A program made the position numbers and the translations under genes. Positions 34,287-42,955 of a DNA stretch of 64,000 bases are shown piece after piece. Every line of letters begins with the position of its first letter. Position 1 is the stretch's first letter. Under the pieces are notes generated by a model that was not told where the DNA came from, did no database searches, and saw nothing but the letters and a program-made list of their open reading frames with translations. Source of the DNA: DRPG01 sp964655065 (GTDB lineage Bacteria > Myxococcota_A > UBA796 > GCA-2862545); contig CAZZLC010000008.1 in the NCBI GenBank assembly GCA_964655065.1, forward strand, positions 116,861 through 180,860, in the 5' to 3' direction.

Positions 34287-35051
34287 CTACAGCTCGCCGC
34301 CGAGCGCCCCGTTCACCTCGGCGATGACGCTTCGTAGCACCTGGTCGCCGGGCTCCAGCGTGTCGAGGTCCTCCCGCGGGGTCGCGCTGGTGCGGTCGAA
34401 CAGCGGCTCACCGTCCCAGTCGTAGATCGCGGAGGCGAATCCTTCGTCGGTGAAGCGCCCGCCCTCGCTCGGCGTGGTCGCCCCGCTCCCGTCGGGGCTC
34501 CAGATTCCCCAGGTGGCCGCGACCGGGCTCGGCGGCGTGACGGACAGCGCCTCGGGCTCGCCGAGTGCGGCGTAGAAGACCGCGGGAGGAAGCACCCCGG
34601 CCATCGCCTCGCGATCGGCCGCAGTCGCGATGCCGTCGCAGTCGTCTTCGGCGAGCTCGATGGTCCACTGCCAGACGTTCCAGGTCTTCGCCGACGCACC
34701 GAAGTCGAACGGTCCCCCGTCGACCAGCGTCGACTCGACGATGTCGTACCGGATCCGGCAGAGCTCCGTGAAGCTGGGCACTTCGTCGACGAACTGGAAC
34801 TCGTACGCGGGGTACTCGACCTGCCCCGCCTCGGTCTGCACCGTGGCCGACGCCACGTTGCCCGACTCGTCGAGGGGCAGGAACCGGAGCGAGCCCGCGT
34901 AGAAGGTCAGGTTGCGTTCGATCGGGCGGGGGGCGCTGTCGCCGGGCGGACAGTCCACGCATCCCGTGTCGCCGACGGGCTTCGGCTCGGACGAGCAGCC
35001 CAGCGAGACGAGACCAGTCGCGGCCAAGGTCGACACTCGAATCCAGCTCAT
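34287..35051 (-). CDS. Lipoprotein of unknown function
   Basis: A 254-residue exported lipoprotein (MSWIRVSTLAATGLVSLGCS, lipobox SLGC). The mature protein starts with a short Cys-containing linker (VGDTGCVDCPPGDSAP) and continues as a single globular domain with YAGSLRFLPLDESGNV, YPAYEFQFVDEVPSFTELC and TWNVWQWTIELAEDDCDGIA. The ATG at 35051 is preceded by AGGGGGAA. No family recognised. It follows the TIR gene on the same strand. Confidence 0.68.
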   Translation of the reverse strand: MSWIRVSTLAATGLVSLGCSSEPKPVGDTGCVDCPPGDSAPRPIERNLTFYAGSLRFLPLDESGNVASATVQTEAGQVEYPAYEFQFVDEVPSFTELCRIRYDIVESTLVDGGPFDFGASAKTWNVWQWTIELAEDDCDGIATAADREAMAGVLPPAVFYAALGEPEALSVTPPSPVAATWGIWSPDGSGATTPSEGGRFTDEGFASAIYDWDGEPLFDRTSATPREDLDTLEPGDQVLRSVIAEVNGALGGEL

Positions 35052-35119
35052 GAGTTCCCCCTGTGGGTGGCGCCGGCGGTGGCCGGTCTCTCTTGCCAGT
35101 GGGGGAATCCTCGGCCCCG

Positions 35120-35800
35120 TCAACGGGCTCCCGGCCCGTGCCGACCGGCGCGTGCCTGACCGAGGAACATCCCGGCGAGCACCACGGCGGCGATGAGCAG
35201 CCACACCTGACCGAAGCCTCCCAGCGTCGTCTCCAGGGGCCGACCGACCGTCACCCCGTGCACGATCGCCGCGATCAGGAGCGCGACTCCTGCCGCCGCG
35301 GCCCCGAGGACCGCGCCGAGGAGTCGGGCGGGAGCCCGCACGGTGCGTCGGGGGATGGGAGCGAGCTCCTCGGCGATGGCGTTCACGTCGACGCGGAGCC
35401 GGTCCGACCGGATTGGCCACGCGTGCAACGCCGAGAGCGGGGCCAAGGCCGCGGGCAGCTCCTCGGGCTTCGGCATGAGGGTCCCGTCGACGAGGGCCAC
35501 GTAGACGGGCTTGCCGCTCGCCAGCGCAAACTCGACCTCGCTGGCCACGGGATCGTTCTCGTCGTTCAGGCGCACGGTGCCGTCGTCGCGTTCCCCCTTC
35601 CACTCCTCGCCGATGAGGACCAGGGTACCGTCGGACTGCCGCAGGGTCTCCTGGATCTGGTCCGCCCAGTCCCGTCCGCCCTTCACGTCGTGCACGTCGA
35701 GGAACACCTCGTCGATTCCGGGATGGGCCTCGAGCCGCTCGGCCATGTAGGTCGCGACGGCTTGGGTATCCGCCCGCCGGTAGCTAAGGAACAGCTTCAT
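35120..35800 (-). CDS. TIR-domain protein with two C-terminal membrane helices
   Basis: A 226-residue protein. TIR domain about 1-150: KLFLSYRRADTQAVATYMA at the N-terminus, VFLDVHDVKGGRDWADQIQ in the middle, and DPVASEVEFALASGKPVYV, where Glu 88 occupies the position of the catalytic glutamate of TIR enzymes. Two hydrophobic helices (about 160-182 and 196-215) anchor it in the membrane with the TIR in the cytoplasm. GGAGG stands eight bases before the ATG. It begins 19 bases after the stop of the exported helical-repeat protein gene, suggesting a pair. Unrelated in layout to the TIR protein at 12043. Confidence 0.82.
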   Translation of the reverse strand: MKLFLSYRRADTQAVATYMAERLEAHPGIDEVFLDVHDVKGGRDWADQIQETLRQSDGTLVLIGEEWKGERDDGTVRLNDENDPVASEVEFALASGKPVYVALVDGTLMPKPEELPAALAPLSALHAWPIRSDRLRVDVNAIAEELAPIPRRTVRAPARLLGAVLGAAAAGVALLIAAIVHGVTVGRPLETTLGGFGQVWLLIAAVVLAGMFLGQARAGRHGPGAR

Positions 35801-35819
35801 GGACGCGCCTCCGGCGTGG

Positions 35820-37877
35820 TCATGGTCCGCCTTCCGCGCCGGACACGATGGCCGTGAGTGGCCCGAGCCCCGCTCCCACGAGGTGAGCCATGGCGTCGAG
35901 CCGGGTGATCTGCTCTACCTTCACGTCGTCGTCGCTGCCGACGGTCTCGAACTCGTAGATCAGGACATCGACGACGTGGTTCTTGTCGAGACGGACGTCG
36001 CGGATCTGCTCTGGAGGGAGTCGGGCGCCTTCCTCGAGCATGGCCATGGAGCGCTCCGGGGTCATCGTGCGCTCCTCGGCCACCTCGACGGGCTCGGCGC
36101 CGACCGTGAAGACGAGCAGCCGAGAGTAGCCCCGCTTCACGAAGAAGAGGCTGGACAGGTCGTCGACGAGACGGTCGAGGCTCTGGGTGCTCGCGTCCGG
36201 GTAGCGCGGATCGACGAAGCGGCCGGGCGGCGGAACGGGCGTGCCGTCTTCCTCGATCTGCTCGACGCGAGTGAGGAGGGTGAGGCCGCAGCCGCGTCGC
36301 GAGCGGTAGTAGCCGCGCTCGATGTAGCCGCTGGCCGCCGTGACCTCGACCAGGGCGCCCACGACGTCGAACAGGGAGGGGGCCTCGGTCGATCGCCCCG
36401 TCAGCTGCAGCAGGGCCTCGACCTGCGGCGCGGACAGGTTCGCCCGGGCCGACGGCCGAGAGACCGCAGAGGTCACCCGGGGAAGCGAACCGAGGGTGGC
36501 TCCGCACTCGTCCGCGCGAGGGACCGAAGCCGGGGCTCGGAGAGGTCTGTTCCCTGCCGAATAGGCACGCGTGCTCTCGGGAACGCCGGTCGGCTGCTCC
36601 AACCCCCCGAGCCTGCCGACGGACGCCCTTGGTGCGTCTGGCACCTGGGTCACCGCGTCGTGGGCCCGCCGGAACGCCGCGAGGCGTCGTCGCAGATCAC
36701 CGGGCTCGTCCGGCTCGGACACCGTCGCCTTCAGTGCCACCACGGCGTGGCGACTCGGTCCGCCCGAGACGATCTCGGAGGCCACCGTCACGGCCTCCCG
36801 ATACGCGGCCGCGGCCTCGTCGAGCTGTCCCTTCGCGAGGGCGCGGTCACCCTGCCGTTCGAGCTGTCGGGCGAGCTCCCGCAGGTCACCGCCGTAGGTG
36901 TCGGCCTCCAGGAAGCCAGCGTGCTCGCGAAGGAACGCCAGGCGCCCCGCCTCGGTGTTCGGGGCCTCGTCGACCTCCGATTGCTGGCCCAGCAGGACCC
37001 ACCCCTCCGCGAAGTGCGGCGGCGCCGAAGTCCAGTCGCCGGAGAGCACCTTCGCGGTTCCCAGCTGCAGGAGAGCCCGAGCCACGTCCTCGGTGGACGC
37101 GAGAGGCTCCTCGAGCGTGTTCAGACGCCGCGCGAGCTCGAGGCGTTCTGCGTAGGACTGCAGCGACGCGCCGTAGGCGCCCACCTCCAGTTCCTCCCCG
37201 GCGAGGTCCGCCAGCGACTCCTCCAGACCGACGAGGGCCTCGGGCGAGTCCAGCTCTTCCGCGAGCGCGCGTCGCAGCTCCACCCGCCAGCGCTCGCGCT
37301 CGACGGTGGTCGGCTGGTCGAACGACGGGTCCTCGAGCCGCTCGACGAGCTGCTGACGAAGCGCCGTCATCGCCGGTCGGTCGAGCTTGCCCCTCTGAAG
37401 AGCCTCCTCGGCCAGGGCAAGGCTCCACTGCAGCTCGCGGAAGCGGGTCCGCTCGAGTCGCGAGAGCATCGCGACGGCCTCGGCTTCGCGGTCGTCGTTG
37501 AACGCGGCGACGACCTCGAGGCCCTCGGGGGTTCGGGTGAGCCCCTGCACCGCACTGCGAAGGTCGCTGATGACGATCGGGAAGCTCGCGTCGGTCTCGT
37601 CGAGGAGCTGGAGCGCTTTGGTGCGTGCAGCGTGGACGCGCTCGTCGCGACGGTCCTTCTCCAGGCGACGCGCCACCCGGTCGCGAGCGCGAACCACCCG
37701 CGGGTTGCGGCTCTTGGCGAGCGCCTCCTGGGTCTCGACCGCCTCGTACATCGCCTCGGTGACCTCGGGGGACAGGTCCCGGGGAAGCCAGGCTCCGGCC
37801 CACGAAGGCACGACCAACGCGAAGACCCACAGCCACCGACCTGCGGAGCGTGCCCGCGCCGCACCAGACTCTGTCAT
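35820..37877 (-). CDS. Exported helical-repeat protein of unknown function
   Basis: A 685-residue protein with a Sec-type signal (WLWVFALVVPSWAGAWLP, about 15-32) lacking a lipobox. Residues 35-400 are almost wholly helical, Glu/Ala/Leu-rich with TPR-like pairs (ELAELARQ-type helices, QGDRALAKGQLDEAAAAYRE). Residues 405-480 are a Ser/Pro/Arg linker. The C-terminal 200 residues form a beta-containing domain (ERGYYRSRRGCGLTLLTRVE, FFVKRGYSRLLVFTVGAEPV, HVVDVLIYEFETVG). GGAGGG lies five bases before the ATG. Its stop is 19 bases from the membrane TIR gene, so the pair may span the envelope. Family unknown. Confidence 0.7.
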   Translation of the reverse strand: MTESGAARARSAGRWLWVFALVVPSWAGAWLPRDLSPEVTEAMYEAVETQEALAKSRNPRVVRARDRVARRLEKDRRDERVHAARTKALQLLDETDASFPIVISDLRSAVQGLTRTPEGLEVVAAFNDDREAEAVAMLSRLERTRFRELQWSLALAEEALQRGKLDRPAMTALRQQLVERLEDPSFDQPTTVERERWRVELRRALAEELDSPEALVGLEESLADLAGEELEVGAYGASLQSYAERLELARRLNTLEEPLASTEDVARALLQLGTAKVLSGDWTSAPPHFAEGWVLLGQQSEVDEAPNTEAGRLAFLREHAGFLEADTYGGDLRELARQLERQGDRALAKGQLDEAAAAYREAVTVASEIVSGGPSRHAVVALKATVSEPDEPGDLRRRLAAFRRAHDAVTQVPDAPRASVGRLGGLEQPTGVPESTRAYSAGNRPLRAPASVPRADECGATLGSLPRVTSAVSRPSARANLSAPQVEALLQLTGRSTEAPSLFDVVGALVEVTAASGYIERGYYRSRRGCGLTLLTRVEQIEEDGTPVPPPGRFVDPRYPDASTQSLDRLVDDLSSLFFVKRGYSRLLVFTVGAEPVEVAEERTMTPERSMAMLEEGARLPPEQIRDVRLDKNHVVDVLIYEFETVGSDDDVKVEQITRLDAMAHLVGAGLGPLTAIVSGAEGGP

Positions 37878-38073
37878 GTCGCCCTCCGGGCCTGCCGGGA
37901 GCTTGGCACGTGCGAGGCCCCGGAGCGACCCGTCTTCGACGTTCGCACCGCTCGTCGTGGGAATGGTGGGGCCTCTCGCGGGATCGCGGTTGCGAAGCCC
38001 TCACCGGCAGCACGGCGGGTGCGTCGAGCTTCCGGCGGATAGTGAAGGAGGGACCTCGACCCCTGGACGGCTC
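37878..38073. promoter_or_regulatory. Divergent region between the helical-repeat gene and the LysR gene
   Basis: This 196-base region separates the minus-strand start at 37877 from the plus-strand GTG at 38074, so it holds promoters for both and, by the habit of LysR regulators, possibly the LysR binding site. No T-N11-A box or palindrome stands out clearly by eye. Confidence 0.3.
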
Positions 38074-38612
38074 GTGGACTGGGACGACGTGCGGCACTTT
38101 CTGGCTCTCGCCCGGAACGGCTCCGTGCGAGCGGCCGGAGCCGCGCTCGGCGTGAGCCACTCCACGGTGCTGCGGCGCGTCGAGAGCCTGGAGGANNNNN
38201 NNNNNNNNNNNNNNNNNNNNNNNNNNNNNNNNNNNNNNNNNNNNNNNNNNNNNNNNNNNNNNNNNNNNNNNNNNNNNNNNNNNNNNNNNNNNNNNGGGGA
38301 GAGTTCTCGTCGGTCGCGCTGATGGTCTGCGCGATCCGTCGGGGTCTCGGGGTGGGGATGCTGCCGACCTACGTGGGCGATCAGGAGCCGGCCCTTCGGC
38401 GACTCGAGGAGCCCGATCTCACCTACGTCGCCGATCTGTGGGTCCTGTCGCACCCCGACCTCCGGACCAACGCGCGCTACCGAGCCGTCCGGTCCTACGT
38501 CGGCGACGCGCTGCGCCGGCATGCGCCGCTGTTCCGGGGCGACTGTCCCGCCGATGCACCGACCGGGTCCGAATCTGGCGGCGGACCGGGCGAGGGCCAT
38601 CCGATAGCCTGA
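38074..38612 (+). CDS. LysR-family transcriptional regulator interrupted by assembly gap
   Basis: Both ends of a LysR regulator flank the N run. The N-terminal part, from GTG 38074, gives the wHTH (VDWDDVRHFLALARNGSVRA, then AGAALGVSHSTVLRRVESLE). The C-terminal part after 38295 gives the last strands and helix of the effector-binding domain (MVCAIRRGLGVGMLPTYVGD, LWVLSHPDLRTNARYRAV). About 40 and 105 residues are visible. A normal LysR of about 300 residues would need roughly 150 more, so about 450 bases appear to be missing rather than 100. The two parts are in different frames across the placeholder, which means nothing given the arbitrary gap length. It may control the methyltransferase 20 bases downstream. 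Confidence 0.85.
38196..38295. other. Assembly gap (100 N)
   Basis: A run of exactly 100 N, the usual placeholder for a scaffold gap of unknown length. It falls inside the LysR gene. Confidence 0.98.
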
Positions 38613-38632
38613 GCTCGTCCAGGGAGAGCAGA

Positions 38633-39262
38633 ATGTACGCCGATGCCGGATTCTGGGACGGAATCGCCGAGTCCTATGCCGCCAAGCCCGTCGACGATCC
38701 CGAGGCCTTCGAGCGCAAGATCGCGATCACCCAGCGGCTGATGAAGCCTGACCACGTCGTGCTGGACGTAGGCTGTGGGACGGGGTCGCTCGCGCTCCGC
38801 CTCGCGCCGCACGCCGCTCGTGTCCACGGGCTCGACATCTCGAGCGAGATGATCCGGATCGCCCGCGGGAAGGCCCGTGACCAGGGAGTCGACAACGTGA
38901 CCTTCCACGTGGGCGCGGAGCACGAGACCATGGACTTCGAAGCCGAGGGGCTCGACGGGATCTGCGCCTACAGCATCCTCCACCTCGTCGAGGACCGCCC
39001 GGCGATGCTGGACCGCCTGTACAGCTGGCTGAAGCCAGGGGGCTTCCTGGTGTCGTCGACGGTGACCCTGGGGGACAGCTGGTTCCCCTACGGCGCCATG
39101 ATCACGATCATGCGTTGGGCGGGTCGGGCGCCGTCGGTGCAGATGGTCAAGCGGAGGACCCTGCAGCAGGAGGTCGAGCGGGCCGGTTTCGTCGACGTGC
39201 AGCTTCCGGACGTGGGCGCGCAATCACAGATTACGTTCCTGGTCGCGCGGAAGCCCGTCTGA
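38633..39262 (+). CDS. Class I SAM-dependent methyltransferase (small-molecule type)
   Basis: A 209-residue methyltransferase of the UbiE/methyltransf_11 kind. The SAM-binding loop is VVLDVGCGTGSLALRL (about 42-57), strand 2 is VHGLDISSEMI, motif II region is GICAYSILHLVEDRPAML, and LKPGGFLVSSTVTLGDSW is motif III. An MITIMRWAGRAPSV insert near residue 160 may form the substrate pocket. GGGAG lies seven bases before the ATG. It begins 20 bases after the LysR gene, so it may be that regulator's target. Substrate unknown. Confidence 0.88.
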   Translation: MYADAGFWDGIAESYAAKPVDDPEAFERKIAITQRLMKPDHVVLDVGCGTGSLALRLAPHAARVHGLDISSEMIRIARGKARDQGVDNVTFHVGAEHETMDFEAEGLDGICAYSILHLVEDRPAMLDRLYSWLKPGGFLVSSTVTLGDSWFPYGAMITIMRWAGRAPSVQMVKRRTLQQEVERAGFVDVQLPDVGAQSQITFLVARKPV

Positions 39263-39347
39263 TGCTGCTCGCCGTCGCAGCTGACGAGGAACCTGGCCGG
39301 TCCACCGGCGGTCGCTCGTCTCTGGTCCACGCGGCGGGAGTTTCGGC

Positions 39348-39854
39348 ATGGTCAGACGACGAGAGCCTCGCGACCTCGACGAGCAGGAGATGGAAGCGCT
39401 GTTCGCGCGCTATCATCCGCTCATCGAGCGCAAGTGCAAGCGCATCCTCGGCGACACTCCGGAAGCTGAGGATCTCGCCCAAGAGACGTTTGCGCGCCTG
39501 TGGCGGGGCCGCGCCACGCTCCGGGACCCGGCCGCCGCGGTGCGGTGGCTCTACGTCGTTGCCACCCACGGGGCCTACGACCGACTGAAATCGAAAGGGC
39601 ATCGGGTTGCCGAGCCCGTAGAGGTCGTCGACGTGACCGCAGGACCGGACCGGGTGGTGACGGCACGCCTTCGACTCGACGAGCTGGCCCGTCGCCTCGA
39701 GCCCCACGAGTGGGAGCTGGTGATACTCTGGCGCGTGGACGGTCTGAAGCAGGCGGAGCTCGCGTCGGTCCTCGAGGTGAGCGAGCGCACCATCCGCCGT
39801 CGACTGTCTTCACTGCGGGGAGCCCTGGCCGCGATTGGAGGGTCCGATGTCTGA
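39348..39854 (+). CDS. ECF RNA polymerase sigma factor (module A)
   Basis: A 168-residue ECF sigma factor. Region 2: LFARYHPLIERKCKRILGD and PEAEDLAQETFARLWR, with the -10 recognition helix. Region 4: LEPHEWELVILWRVDGLKQA and ELASVLEVSERTIRRRLSSL, the -35 reading helix-turn-helix. Region 3 is absent, as expected of ECF. The stop is embedded in ATGTCTGA, the first eight bases shared with the next gene, an apparent anti-sigma. The same eight-base junction occurs in the paralogous module at 44815. Confidence 0.92.
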   Translation: MVRRREPRDLDEQEMEALFARYHPLIERKCKRILGDTPEAEDLAQETFARLWRGRATLRDPAAAVRWLYVVATHGAYDRLKSKGHRVAEPVEVVDVTAGPDRVVTARLRLDELARRLEPHEWELVILWRVDGLKQAELASVLEVSERTIRRRLSSLRGALAAIGGSDV

Positions 39855-41244
39855 GCGACGCTCCTTCTTGGAGGTCGATCTCGCCTCGGTCACTGGCGAT
39901 CACGCCCGGCTCGAGGAGATCCGCGGCGAGCCCGAGTGGGACGAGCACCTCGCCGCACTCGAGAACCCGAGCCCCCTTCCGTCGTGGGCGCGCCGGATGG
40001 TCCACGAGGACCGAGACGCCCGGTCACACCGTCGCTGGTGGCTCAACGCGGTGGGTCTGTCGTTCGCGGCCTTGGGGTCGATCTGGCTGCTCGTCGGGAA
40101 TCAGGAGGGGAAGACGCCCGAACCGGCCCCATTGGTGAACGTCACCATCGAGACCTCGGGCGGAACCGTTCGCCGCCTACGACCTGGGGAACTCCTCTCC
40201 GAGCTACCGGCGATGCGGATCGAGCTGGGGGAGGAACGAAGCGCATGGTGGGCACTGGATCTGGCCCTTCCGGACGGGCAGCGTCAGCGCCTCTCGGCAG
40301 GACGGTTCGTCGACACCGTGACGTCGCCGTCGCGGACTGCTCCCCCGGAGAGCAAGGTGATCCTGGTCCTCGCGGACCAGCCCATCGGCGAGCGTCCGCC
40401 CCGGAGCGCGACCGAGCACGTCTTGCTGACCGTCGCCGCCGCCGACCCTCCGGTTCGGGAAGACGAGCCCTTGGCACCCGAGCCCGTCGACGGGGTGGTG
40501 CCCGAGCGCACCGGTCCCTGGCCGCTCGGGGACGCCGAGGATCTCCCGAGCGCGCTCGACTGGGTGGAGCAGGAAGACTTCTGGGCCGCTGGCGACCGCA
40601 CCAGCTACCGCACGTACGAGGGTCAGCTCTACGACGCCGCTGGCGTTCGGTTCATCGAGCCCGACTCGTTCGTGATGATCACGGGCGAGATCGACACGCC
40701 GCCAGAGGTCGTCGCGAACGCGCTGTTCGAGCGGGCTGGTGACTTGACTCGCTTCGCGTCGGTTGTCGAGGCGGTGGCGACGCTCGGCGAGGGGTACGAC
40801 GGGGACCGTGATCTCGAGTACCGGGATCTCTTCGTGGTCGTCGACTTCAGGCTCTTCTACGGGTACGCGAGCCTGCGCGTCCGTCGGGTTTGGGACGCCG
40901 ACCTCGGGCGCTATGTGGTCTGGTTCGAGAAACTGCCGTGGTCCGCTCTCGAGAGTGGAACGGCGCTGACGTACTTGCAGAAGGCCAACGCGACAAAGGG
41001 CCGCGTCGATCGGAGGTGGTTGTTCAACAGCTTCACCGAGATCAGCGACGTGAGCGGAGGTGCCTTCGTCGAGCCAGTCTCCCACGGTGAGAGCCGGCTC
41101 ACACTCTTCGCGAGGTTGCGCTTCGACGAGGGCTCGGAGTTCGTCGCGCGGGCGGGCACGCAGATGCCGTCCGTGCTGAAGTCGCTCGCAAAGGTGACGT
41201 TCGACGGCTGGGCGGCGCTCGGCGATCCGGGTTCTTCACCGTGA
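39847..41244 (+). CDS. Membrane anti-sigma-like protein with START/SRPBCC-like C-terminus (module A)
   Basis: A 465-residue protein coupled to the ECF sigma gene by an eight-base overlap. Residues 4-50 hold one copy of a motif (FLEVDLASVTGDHARLEEIR, then WDEHLAALENPSPLPSWARR) that occurs twice in the anti-sigma of module B. One membrane helix follows (about 66-83, VGLSFAALGSIWLLVG). Next is a beta-rich domain (about 92-190), also in module B. The C-terminal part (about 235-460) begins DSFVMITGEIDTPPEVVANA and looks like a START/SRPBCC-type lipid-binding fold, by inference. The N-terminal repeat probably binds sigma in the cytoplasm. Its stop overlaps the GTG of a 51-codon ORF. Confidence 0.75.
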   Translation: MSERRSFLEVDLASVTGDHARLEEIRGEPEWDEHLAALENPSPLPSWARRMVHEDRDARSHRRWWLNAVGLSFAALGSIWLLVGNQEGKTPEPAPLVNVTIETSGGTVRRLRPGELLSELPAMRIELGEERSAWWALDLALPDGQRQRLSAGRFVDTVTSPSRTAPPESKVILVLADQPIGERPPRSATEHVLLTVAAADPPVREDEPLAPEPVDGVVPERTGPWPLGDAEDLPSALDWVEQEDFWAAGDRTSYRTYEGQLYDAAGVRFIEPDSFVMITGEIDTPPEVVANALFERAGDLTRFASVVEAVATLGEGYDGDRDLEYRDLFVVVDFRLFYGYASLRVRRVWDADLGRYVVWFEKLPWSALESGTALTYLQKANATKGRVDRRWLFNSFTEISDVSGGAFVEPVSHGESRLTLFARLRFDEGSEFVARAGTQMPSVLKSLAKVTFDGWAALGDPGSSP

Positions 41245-41396
41245 TCGAGCGCTGCGCGACGAAGGCCTCGGCGTGGGGCTACGACCTCGGCGTCATCCCG
41301 GCGCTGGCCCAGCTCACGATGCAGGTCACGTTCCGCACCGACCGGTTCAGCGAGGAGTTCCCTGCTCGCAGAGCGTGCGCGGAGAAGAAGGAGTGA
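41241..41396 (+). CDS. Small ORF, 51 residues, coupled on both sides
   Basis: A short reading frame from GTG 41241 to TGA 41394-41396. Its start overlaps the stop of the anti-sigma gene (GTGA) and its stop overlaps the GTG of the caspase gene (GTGA), so translation would pass through it. The product starts MIERCATKASAWGYDLGVIP and is basic/hydrophobic mixed, with two Cys and no clear domain or signal. It could be a real small protein or the relic of a frameshifted C-terminal extension of the preceding gene. Confidence 0.5.
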   Translation: MIERCATKASAWGYDLGVIPALAQLTMQVTFRTDRFSEEFPARRACAEKKE

Positions 41397-42955
41397 GCGG
41401 CATCTGGCTGCTCGCGGCGTCCGTCGCCCTCGCCCGTCGCTATGCGGTGCTCGTCTCCGCCACCACCCCGCCCGAGGGCCTCGCTCCGCTGCGGTATGCC
41501 GACGACGACGTGCTCTCGGTCCGAGATGCGCTCCTCGACGTCGCAGGCTTCGAGGCTGGCGACGTGCTCATCCTGCACGATCCCTCCCCTGAGCAGGTGC
41601 TGTGGGCGGTACGCGCTGCCCCCGCCGACCTCGAGCTCCTCCTGGTCTACTACACGGGCCACGCGAAGCAGGACGCCATCTTCCCCGGCGGCCGGGAGCT
41701 CTCGCTGAACCGGCTCAAGGACGCCCTCGGCGAGGTGGACACCGCCTTCCGTCTCGGTGTGCTCGATGCGTGCGGTGGCGGGGCGTGGACGGGGGCCAAG
41801 GGGGTCGTGGAGGTCCCCGCGTTCGACGTCGAGCCTTCGACCACGGGCACGGCGTTCATCGCGGCCAGCAGCGGCGCCGAGAAGGCCTACGAAGCCAGTC
41901 CGCTCCAGGGCTCGATCTTCACCCACCACTGGATCGTCGGGCTCCGGGGTGCGGCCGACGCCAACCACGACGGCGCGGTCAGCCTCTCGGAGTCCTACGC
42001 CTTCGCCCGGAGCCACACGGTTCGCGACTCTGCGGTCTACGGCTCCGAGCCCCAGCACCCGAGCTTCGACCTCCGCCTCCAGGGCCGTTCCGACGTCGTG
42101 CTGGCCGAGCTGAGCGACGAGAAGGCGCTCACCCACCTCTCCTGGGGGGAGGGTGCGCTCGACCTGTTCGCGGTGGACCCTGGCCGCTGGATGGCGCGAC
42201 TACAAGCGTCGCCCGCGACGCTGGATCTGCCACGGGGCTGGTACGTCGCGAAGCTCAAGCGGGAGCCACCGTGGGTCGCGCAGTTCGAGGTCCGGCGGGG
42301 CCAGACGACCCGGATCGGCCCCGAGGACTTCGTCGAAGCCCTCGATGGAGACACGGCGTCGAAGGGCCTCGCCACGCAGCCCCGAGGGCTGCGGGCCTAC
42401 GCCACCGTCGTCGAGTCGAAGCGGTCCTTTGCCCTGCTGGAGGTGTCGGTCCAGAATCGAGGGCTTCGAGACGAGACGTTCGAGCCCTTTCATCTCCAGA
42501 TCGTGGGGGTCGACCGCGCGAACCAGGTCGTCGAGCCCCGTCGGTACGACGCGGGGCCCGTTCCACGGCGGCTGTCCCGGAAGCGTCGCCGCAAGCGCAC
42601 GACCCGGGCGGTGTTGGCCGGCGCGGGCAAGGCCATTACCGGCGTGATCTGGCTGCTCTCGCCTGGCGCGGGGCCGATCGGGCGCGGTGGGAGGCGAGAA
42701 GCCCGGGGCTGGAGGAGGGTGGTGAAGGCCCTGCCCCGGACGACGCTGGCCCCCGGCGAGGCGCTCGAAGCGTCGGTGTACCTGCACTTCGCCGAGCCAC
42801 CGGCGGCCATCGAGCTCTGGCTCACCGCGACGGATCCGCCCCAGACCGTGCGCTTGCCGTGGTGCACCACGGCCGAGCCCCGGAGGCGAGACCCCGTGCC
42901 CGTCTGCGCCAGCCCCACCCCATCAGCGCCCGCCGCGGATCCAGCCGAGCGATAG
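41393..42955 (+). CDS. Caspase-like (C14) protease with C-terminal beta/basic domain (module A)
   Basis: A 520-residue protein. An N-terminal hydrophobic stretch (IWLLAASVALA) may be a signal or anchor. The caspase-fold domain (about 17-235) shows YADDDVLSVRDALL, catalytic His 90 in VYYTGHAKQD and catalytic Cys 127 in LGVLDACGGGAWTG, followed by AFIAASSGAEKAYE and GSIFTHHWIVGL. Residues about 240-320 are a linker domain. Residues about 345-500 form a second domain with IVGVDRANQVVEP, the basic run RKRRRKRTTR, a hydrophobic segment and LAPGEALEASVYLHF. A stand-alone paralogue of this domain is encoded at 45568-46113. GTG 41393 overlaps the stop of the small ORF. Likely an Arg/Lys-directed regulated protease; the substrate is unknown. 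Confidence 0.83.
   Translation: MSGIWLLAASVALARRYAVLVSATTPPEGLAPLRYADDDVLSVRDALLDVAGFEAGDVLILHDPSPEQVLWAVRAAPADLELLLVYYTGHAKQDAIFPGGRELSLNRLKDALGEVDTAFRLGVLDACGGGAWTGAKGVVEVPAFDVEPSTTGTAFIAASSGAEKAYEASPLQGSIFTHHWIVGLRGAADANHDGAVSLSESYAFARSHTVRDSAVYGSEPQHPSFDLRLQGRSDVVLAELSDEKALTHLSWGEGALDLFAVDPGRWMARLQASPATLDLPRGWYVAKLKREPPWVAQFEVRRGQTTRIGPEDFVEALDGDTASKGLATQPRGLRAYATVVESKRSFALLEVSVQNRGLRDETFEPFHLQIVGVDRANQVVEPRRYDAGPVPRRLSRKRRRKRTTRAVLAGAGKAITGVIWLLSPGAGPIGRGGRREARGWRRVVKALPRTTLAPGEALEASVYLHFAEPPAAIELWLTATDPPQTVRLPWCTTAEPRRRDPVPVCASPTPSAPAADPAER

Noticed and set aside
41393..42955. Caspase-gasdermin defence pair
   Set aside because: No small gasdermin-like protein with a C-terminal autoinhibitory peptide is encoded nearby. 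The operon partners are sigma/anti-sigma genes.
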